Part shown: piece by piece, positions 28,197 through 32,774 of the stretch
How positions within the stretch are numbered: position 1 is the stretch's first letter
Layout of the letters: every line of letters starts with the position of its first letter
Assembly (NCBI GenBank): GCA_002472405.1
Contig: DKRV01000030.1
Location: forward strand, 1 to 32,774
Direction of reading: 5' to 3'
Length of the DNA: 32,774 nucleotides
DNA from: Clostridiales bacterium UBA7273
Lineage (GTDB): Bacteria > Bacillota > Clostridia > Oscillospirales > Oscillospiraceae
The notes under the pieces: model-generated
Database searches by the model: none
Told to the model about the DNA's origin: nothing
Seen by the model: only the letters and a program-made list of their open reading frames with translations
Position numbers and translations under genes: made by a program

Positions 28197-29363
28197 ATGA
28201 CCGAAAAGCTATATTATATCGACAGCCACATGAAAGCCTTCACGGCAACGGTTACCTCGTGCGAACAAAACGATGACCGATTTGAGGTCACGCTCGACCG
28301 CACGGCGTTTTTCCCCGAGGGCGGCGGCCAGCTCGGCGACAGCGGAGTGATCGGCGGCGTTCGCGTTTTTGACACGCACGAGAAAAACGGGGAAATCAAA
28401 CATTATGTAAACCAAGTGCTGGAGACGGGCAAGACCTACGACTGCACCATCGACTGGGAAACGCGCTTTCGTAGGATGCAAAATCACTCCGGCGAGCATA
28501 TTGTGTCGGGGCTTGTGCATAAGAAATATGGGTACAACAATGTCGGCTTCCACATGGGCAGCGACGTTGTGACGATAGATTTCGACGGCGAGCTTTCGTG
28601 GGAGCAGCTTCTGGAGATCGAGCGCGAGGCAAACCGCGCCGTCGCGGCAAACTATAAGGTCACGGCGACGTTCCCTGCGGAGGATGTGCTGAAAACGCTC
28701 GAGTACCGCAGCAAGCTTGAGCTTACGGAAAACGTGCGCATCGTCGAGATAGAAAACACCGACATCTGCGCCTGCTGCGCGCCGCATGTCAATTCAACCG
28801 CCGAGGTCGGCACCGTGCGCATACTCACGGCCGAGCGCCGCAGACGCGGCGGAGACGGCGTGCGCATAACCATGCTCTGCGGCCTGGACGCATTCGACCA
28901 TGAGGTCATAACAGATTCGAACAACGCGGAGATATCCATGCTCCTGTCGGCAAAGCGAACAGAGACAGCCGCTGCCGTGCGCCGGCTTTTGAGCGAGAAT
29001 GAAAAGCTGAAGGCTCGCGCGGCGGAGCTTAGCCGCGAGCTTGCGCGGATAAAAGCTGAGGCCATAGAGCCGACGGAGGGGAACATCTGCTTATTTGAAA
29101 ATGCTCTGGACGAGCCGGCGCTCAGGGCGCTCGTAAACGAGGCCGTCAAAAAGTGCTCGGGAGTCGCTGCGGCGTTCTCGGGAAGCGACGAAGCAGGCTA
29201 CAGATACATCATCGGAAGCCGCAATATCGACCTCAGAAAGGCGTCAAAAAGCATAAATTCCGGCATCTCGGGACGCGGCGGCGGCAGCCCGGAAATGATA
29301 CAGGGTAGCTGCACAGCGTGTTCGTTAACTATTCAAAATTTTTTGACTAACTTCACAGTTTAG
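28197..29363 (+). CDS. alaX: Alanyl-tRNA editing protein (AlaX-like, with DHHA1 domain)
   Basis: A 388-residue, free-standing homologue of the AlaRS editing domain that removes wrongly attached serine or glycine from tRNA-Ala. The N-domain has AFFPEGGGQLGDSG. The zinc site combines His97-x3-His101 (NHSGEH) with Cys193-x3-His197 (CCAPH). A coiled coil spans about 255-290. The C-terminal DHHA1-like domain has AAAFSGSDEAGYRYIIGSR and GRGGGSPEMIQG. Length matches the long AlaX class. CGGAGTG precedes ATG 28197. It is a single-gene unit. Confidence 0.92.
   Translation: MTEKLYYIDSHMKAFTATVTSCEQNDDRFEVTLDRTAFFPEGGGQLGDSGVIGGVRVFDTHEKNGEIKHYVNQVLETGKTYDCTIDWETRFRRMQNHSGEHIVSGLVHKKYGYNNVGFHMGSDVVTIDFDGELSWEQLLEIEREANRAVAANYKVTATFPAEDVLKTLEYRSKLELTENVRIVEIENTDICACCAPHVNSTAEVGTVRILTAERRRRGGDGVRITMLCGLDAFDHEVITDSNNAEISMLLSAKRTETAAAVRRLLSENEKLKARAAELSRELARIKAEAIEPTEGNICLFENALDEPALRALVNEAVKKCSGVAAAFSGSDEAGYRYIIGSRNIDLRKASKSINSGISGRGGGSPEMIQGSCTACSLTIQNFLTNFTV
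28403..28412 (+). repeat. Dispersed 10-mer TTATGTAAAC, copy 11
   Basis: Exact copy inside alaX, read TAT-GTA-AAC (Tyr-Val-Asn); the extended form is CATTATGTAAACCAAG. Confidence 0.8.
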
Positions 29364-29369
29364 ACACGA

Positions 29370-29385
29370 TATACATAAATGTATA
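29370..29385. promoter_or_regulatory. Palindrome upstream of the dehydratase operon
   Basis: TATACAT-AA-ATGTATA is a perfect 16-base dyad seven bases after the alaX stop and about 54 bases before the -35 box of the dehydratase promoter. It could be an operator; no matching regulator is known to me. Confidence 0.4.
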
Positions 29386-29438
29386 ACAAAAATCGGCTAA
29401 AATACGCACTAAATGTTGATTTATCCGACAAATTGCAA

Positions 29439-29467
29439 TTGACAAGAATATGACAGTTTGTTAAAAT
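29439..29467 (+). promoter_or_regulatory. Strong promoter of the 2-hydroxyacyl-CoA dehydratase operon
   Basis: TTGACA (29439-29444), a 17-base spacer and TAAAAT (29462-29467). The transcript would have a leader of about 65 bases with a small hairpin (AAGGGGCA / TGCCCTT, 29480-29499). Confidence 0.88.
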
Positions 29468-29538
29468 AAATGGGTACATAAGGGGCAGGGTATGCCCTTG
29501 AAAAGCTCAGCAAAATATTTTTTTATGGGGGGTTATCC

Positions 29539-30750
29539 GTGAGAGACCTTAAGCATCTGATTTATTTTGAGAATCTGCTTCAGGAAGCCAACAACGAGTT
29601 GGTTCAGCAGGCAAAGGCAGAGGGCAAATTCGCCATCGGCTATACCTGCTACTTCATGCCCGAAGTGCTTCTCGACCTGCCCGGCTGCTTCTCAGTTCGT
29701 CTGAGAGCACCGCGCTGCAGCTCACCCGACATCGCGACCTACTACATGTCCGCCCGCGTATGTCATTATGGCCGCAGCCTTTTCGAGCGCGCACTCGAAG
29801 GCGGCTTCAACTTCCTCGACGCACAGATGGCGACCGAGACCTGCACCGTCACCTGCCGCTTCCAGGAGCACATTAAGCCCAAGCATCTTGACTCCGTCAA
29901 GGACATGAACGTCATCCAGAACGACAAGTTCTTCTGCGAGTTCACCGACGTTCCCTTCAAAAACACCGAAAACGACTATGAGTACTTCCGCGATCAGCTC
30001 AGGGCTCATGTTCTGACCACGCTGCATGACAATCTCGGAATCGATGTTTCCGATAAGGCGCTCAAGGAAGCCATCAAGCAGCACAATGAGGTCTGCAAGC
30101 TCATAAACGAGATAGGCGATTACCGCAAGCTCGATAATCCGACCATCACCGGCTATGAGTTCCATGTCATCCAGCTCGTATCGCTGGTATGCCCGAAGTA
30201 CCTCATTCTGCCCTACCTGCGCGAGACCGCAAAGGAAATGAAGACACGTAAGCCCGACGAGAAGTGGCCGTTCCGCTGCAAGGTCGTGCTCGCGGGAAGC
30301 GAGAACGACGACCCCGACTTCACCAAGCTTGTTGAAAGCTGCGGCGCAGAGGTCGTTTGCGACCGTTACTGCTACGGTGCAGTCGAGTCCCGTCAGCCGA
30401 TAGTTGTAGAGAAGGGCGAGGATCCCCTCTATGCTATCGCAAAGCATTATCTTAAGACCTCCAACTGCCCGCGCTTCATGCCTCAGGATGAAATGCGTGC
30501 AAGAAAGCAGCGTCTGGCAGACCTCGTCAAGGAATACAACGCAGACGGCATCATTGTTTGCTCCAACAAGTTCTGCGAGTATTGGAGCTATGAGCGCGTT
30601 GTTGACACTGTCGTCCTCAAGCGCGACTTCGGTATCCCCGTATGCTCGATCGAGAAGGAGTACATAAACACCGCATCCGGTCAGCTCCGTACCCGCTTCC
30701 AGGCATTCGTTGAATCTGTCGAGATCAAGAAGATTCAGGAGGGCAAGTAA
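29539..30750 (+). CDS. 2-hydroxyacyl-CoA dehydratase subunit (HgdB/BcrC-like)
   Basis: A 403-residue iron-sulphur subunit of the enzyme that removes water from (R)-2-hydroxyacyl-CoA in amino acid or lactate fermentation. Family signatures near the C terminus are ICSNKFCEYWSYE and SIEKEYINTASGQLRTRFQAFVE. The many Cys residues, among them those in GYTCYF, RAPRCSS, ARVCHYG and TSNCPRF, include the probable cluster ligands. The start is GTG 29539, after a GGGGGG site at 29527-29532. Codon use is strongly biased, like the ribosomal protein genes here, which suggests very high expression. It ends two bases before the second subunit. The substrate (hydroxyglutaryl-, lactoyl- or aryl-lactyl-CoA) cannot be read from sequence; no CoA transferase is in view. 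Confidence 0.9.
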   Translation: MRDLKHLIYFENLLQEANNELVQQAKAEGKFAIGYTCYFMPEVLLDLPGCFSVRLRAPRCSSPDIATYYMSARVCHYGRSLFERALEGGFNFLDAQMATETCTVTCRFQEHIKPKHLDSVKDMNVIQNDKFFCEFTDVPFKNTENDYEYFRDQLRAHVLTTLHDNLGIDVSDKALKEAIKQHNEVCKLINEIGDYRKLDNPTITGYEFHVIQLVSLVCPKYLILPYLRETAKEMKTRKPDEKWPFRCKVVLAGSENDDPDFTKLVESCGAEVVCDRYCYGAVESRQPIVVEKGEDPLYAIAKHYLKTSNCPRFMPQDEMRARKQRLADLVKEYNADGIIVCSNKFCEYWSYERVVDTVVLKRDFGIPVCSIEKEYINTASGQLRTRFQAFVESVEIKKIQEGK

Positions 30751-30752
30751 TT

Positions 30753-32360
30753 ATGGATTTTAAGAAAGCATTAAAAGATTTTTGGTATGGCAAGCCCCAT
30801 ACCGCAGAAGAAGGCGGTCGCCGCCTCGGTGAAAATTACCTCCCGAAGACCGGTCTTTACAAGCATAGAGAGTGGCGCGGCGTAAAGGACACCTTCTACT
30901 ACTTCAATTATATTTGGCTGTACAACTACATCCACATGGTAATGGACGTAATGAAGTACGGCGGCCTTATCAACTTTGCAAAGGGCGTATGGCGCTACCG
31001 TTGGGTAGGCCAGACCTATCTGCCCGTTCTGCACTGGTTTGACCGCGGCATGGAAGGCATGCGCGGCGAGGCTCTGCGCGGCTCTGCATGGCATTATCGC
31101 GCAATGGTCAACGCGACCATCTATCAGTTCATGAGCATGTTCAATGCCGACACCAGACTCCACGGCGGAAAGAAGAACGATGCATGGTATCACACCATGG
31201 CAATGAAGGAAACCGTATGGGGCGGTATGTTCTACGGCTGGCGCGACAAGTTTAAGGCAGTTGCTCTGGAAATGATCCCGTACTTCGTCACCTGCCACGT
31301 TAACTCTCACACCGTCCACAACTACATCGACGCAGTTCAGTCCATCGGCCTGCCCGGCGACCCCTGCCCGATGTGCCAGGCTGAGTCCGGCCTCTACGTC
31401 CTTGACGATATTCCTGACTACAGTCCGTTCATGATAACCTGCAACGAGGCCTGCGACGGCTCCGTCGGTACTGCTATTCTTCAGGACTGGTTCAACGACA
31501 AGCCTTTGTTTGCTCTGCAGATGCCCATGATATTTGACGATCCCCTCGCAAACAAGTTTGTCCAGAAGGATATCGAGAAGTGCTGGAAGTTCATCGAAGA
31601 CCAGACTGGTGTTCCCATGAACTTTGACCTCATGTGCGAGTACATTGAGCGTCAGAACGAGCTTATGAAGTTCGAGTGGGAGAAGTGGGAAGTCGCCGCA
31701 AAGACCAATTCCTACCCCATCAACGGCGTTGCACAGGCACTGTACCGCATCTATCAGTCCCAGATGGGCGATCTTCCTATCTGGCACGAGGTAGACGGCC
31801 ATGTCCGTAAAATTATGGAGCGCGCCGTCCGCAATAAGACAAATACCTTCCCCAACACTCGCCACAGAGTCATCGCATGGTCCTGCGCACCTCTGTACTA
31901 CTCCAACTGGTGCACTTGGGCTTACAACACCTGGGGCCTGAATGTTGTCATCAATATGGACTCTCTCATGTTCGATATGACCATCCGCACCGACAGCTAC
32001 GAGAACATGCTCGAGGATGTCGCACAGTACCACATGTGGGCTCCGATGCGCCGTATGGCAGTCGGCGGCATGCACCACATCTTTGAGCTGTGGGATTACA
32101 TGGAGCGTTTCAACTGCGACATGGTCGCAATGTACGATCAGCTCCAGTGCAAGGGTATGCAGGGCGTCCACGGCCTGTTCGAGGATGAGTTCCGTGACAG
32201 AAACATCCCCGCATTCTGGATTCCTCACGCACTGCCCGACAGCCGCACTGTTTCCCGTGCCGAGATGCGTCGTCTCATAAACGACTACATGACCACAGTT
32301 ATGCACGAAGAGCCTCTGGATCCTTCTCTCCTCGAGCTCGACGACGACATGACATGGTAA
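30753..32360 (+). CDS. 2-hydroxyacyl-CoA dehydratase, second (large, divergent) subunit
   Basis: A 535-residue protein, longer than the roughly 380-480 residues usual for these subunits. It is unusually rich in Trp, Tyr, His and Met. The first about 130 residues (GKPHTAEEGGRRLGENYLPK, with aromatic-rich helices) look like an added N-terminal region. Later parts match the family fold: GDPCPMCQAESG, RVIAWSCAPLYYSNW and QCKGMQGVHGLFEDEFRDRNIPAFWIP, with an end resembling the common dehydratase tail. Cys residues in PCPMC, WSCAP and QCKG are candidate cluster ligands. AGGAGGG precedes the ATG, two bases after the first subunit. It should form the heterodimer with that subunit. Its family membership is less certain than the first subunit's, but context supports it strongly. 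Confidence 0.82.
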   Translation: MDFKKALKDFWYGKPHTAEEGGRRLGENYLPKTGLYKHREWRGVKDTFYYFNYIWLYNYIHMVMDVMKYGGLINFAKGVWRYRWVGQTYLPVLHWFDRGMEGMRGEALRGSAWHYRAMVNATIYQFMSMFNADTRLHGGKKNDAWYHTMAMKETVWGGMFYGWRDKFKAVALEMIPYFVTCHVNSHTVHNYIDAVQSIGLPGDPCPMCQAESGLYVLDDIPDYSPFMITCNEACDGSVGTAILQDWFNDKPLFALQMPMIFDDPLANKFVQKDIEKCWKFIEDQTGVPMNFDLMCEYIERQNELMKFEWEKWEVAAKTNSYPINGVAQALYRIYQSQMGDLPIWHEVDGHVRKIMERAVRNKTNTFPNTRHRVIAWSCAPLYYSNWCTWAYNTWGLNVVINMDSLMFDMTIRTDSYENMLEDVAQYHMWAPMRRMAVGGMHHIFELWDYMERFNCDMVAMYDQLQCKGMQGVHGLFEDEFRDRNIPAFWIPHALPDSRTVSRAEMRRLINDYMTTVMHEEPLDPSLLELDDDMTW

Positions 32361-32378
32361 TAGGGAGGAGCAGAGAAT

Positions 32379-32591
32379 ATGAAAAAGTTTGTAAAGAAAG
32401 CACTTTGCCTCGGCGGCATCGGCTATGCAGCATTGTTCGCAGTATTTTTCTTTGATCTCGACGGTAAGCTTCTGTTCAACGTAGTTGAGCCCTTCCTGAA
32501 GAATCACTACGACAATATGGAGCGCAAGGATATGCTCAAGACACCGTACGACATGGATAAGTTCCCCGACTACAAGTACGACGAAGCCTGA
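32379..32591 (+). CDS. Small single-helix membrane protein in the dehydratase operon
   Basis: A 70-residue protein with a basic N terminus (MKKFVKK), one hydrophobic helix at about residues 8-26 and a charged, Tyr/Asp/Lys-rich C-terminal half ending DKFPDYKYDEA. A strong GGGAGGAG site and the same biased codon use as its neighbours show that it is a real, well-translated gene. I recognise no family. Its position between the dehydratase subunits and their activator suggests that it tethers the enzyme to the membrane or is a membrane partner, which is inference. Confidence 0.85.
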   Translation: MKKFVKKALCLGGIGYAALFAVFFFDLDGKLLFNVVEPFLKNHYDNMERKDMLKTPYDMDKFPDYKYDEA

Positions 32592-32613
32592 TCTTAGCAA
32601 CAAGTAAAACCAC

Positions 32614-32643
32614 TGCCAACTCTCCGATAACGGGGAGTTGGCA
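32614..32643 (+). other. Intra-operon hairpin before the activator gene
   Basis: A 13-bp stem including one G-T pair (TGCCAACTCTCCG / CGGGGAGTTGGCA) closes an ATAA loop. There is no T-run, so it is more likely an mRNA-stability or processing element than a terminator. It would let the dehydratase subunits be made in excess over the activator. Confidence 0.65.
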
Positions 32644-32691
32644 TAACAACGACTATAATAGTTAATTAAATATTTATTGGAGGCAACACTA

Positions 32692-32774
32692 ATGAAATAT
32701 TTTGGCGGTTGTGACGTAGGTTCGACCTACACAAAGGCAGTCATTCTCGACGAGAACGGCAAGATGGTAGCAGA
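32692..32774 (+). CDS. 2-hydroxyacyl-CoA dehydratase activator, N-terminal fragment (cut by window end)
   Basis: The first 27 codons read MKYFGGCDVGSTYTKAVILD and continue to the window edge. GCDVGSTYTKAVI is the phosphate-binding loop of the ASKHA-fold BadF/BadG/BcrA/HgdC family. These proteins use ATP to push an electron into the dehydratase. GGAGG at 32679-32683 precedes ATG 32692. The rest, including the cluster-binding Cys residues, lies outside the window. Confidence 0.9.
   Translation, partial: MKYFGGCDVGSTYTKAVILDENGKMVA

Noticed and set aside
29458..29464. TTGTTAA, half of a clostridial Rex operator, over the dehydratase -10 box
   Set aside because: The matching TTAACAA half is missing at the required distance, so redox control by Rex cannot be supported.
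30771..32603. A 610-codon open frame on the minus strand
   Set aside because: It is the shadow of the highly codon-biased dehydratase subunit on the plus strand. It has no ribosome binding site, low-complexity Val/His/Leu composition and no recognisable motif.
32654..32659. A perfect TATAAT before the activator gene
   Set aside because: The place for a -35 box falls in the GC-rich hairpin and shows no TTGACA-like word; the activator most likely depends on the operon promoter.

Overview
This 32.8-kb window looks like ordinary chromosome from a strictly anaerobic Gram-positive bacterium of the Clostridia, most likely an Oscillospirales/Ruminococcaceae-type gut organism. This is an inference from several signs: strong GGAGG ribosome binding sites with ATG/GTG/TTG starts, a perfect CIRCE (HrcA) operator, an SLH-domain surface protein, an infC-rpmI-rplT operon with a Firmicute-style attenuator leader, and an oxygen-sensitive type of 2-hydroxyacyl-CoA dehydratase. 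I see no phage genes, insertion sequences, CRISPR arrays, rRNA or tRNA genes.

Layout from left to right. 113-1498: an NfeD-like/stomatin-like membrane pair. 1555-5313: a eukaryotic-type hexokinase followed at once by a zinc/manganese-type ABC importer (lipoprotein, ATPase, permease). 5408-9528: a strongly promoted polar amino acid ABC importer ending in an AbgB-like amidohydrolase, preceded by ArgR-box-like palindromes. 9623-12781: a small secreted membrane-anchored protein, a CIRCE-controlled Hsp20, and a secreted protein with three SLH repeats and an HExxH motif. 12823-19517, minus strand: a glycogen operon (glgB, glgA, a large GH13 enzyme, an FMN-dependent 2-hydroxy-acid oxidase-like protein). 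19654-21678: a glyoxalase, a double-OB-fold SSB-like protein (minus strand), deoC and a small membrane protein. 21719-23137: infC-rpmI-rplT with an attenuator leader and an apparent AUC start codon for infC. 23256-25320: an XRE-S24 (LexA/CI-like) repressor diverging from a Y-family DNA polymerase. 25373-27896, minus strand: an AT-richer GtrB/GtrII-type glucosylation pair. 28197-29363: an alanyl-tRNA editing protein. 29439-32774: a strongly promoted 2-hydroxyacyl-CoA dehydratase operon (two subunits, a 70-residue membrane protein, and the ATP-dependent activator, cut off by the window end).

The most unusual signal is not a gene. The 10-mer TTATGTAAAC (extended form about ATTATGTAAACC) occurs exactly 11 times on the two strands, where chance predicts about 0.06. 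It lies in intergenic DNA and inside genes in five of the six possible reading frames. It forces TTA and GTA codons into otherwise GC-rich genes and is concentrated between 13.8 and 28.4 kb. This points to selection on the DNA word itself, as for an uptake sequence or a chromosome-organising protein site. I know of no described motif of this form in such bacteria.
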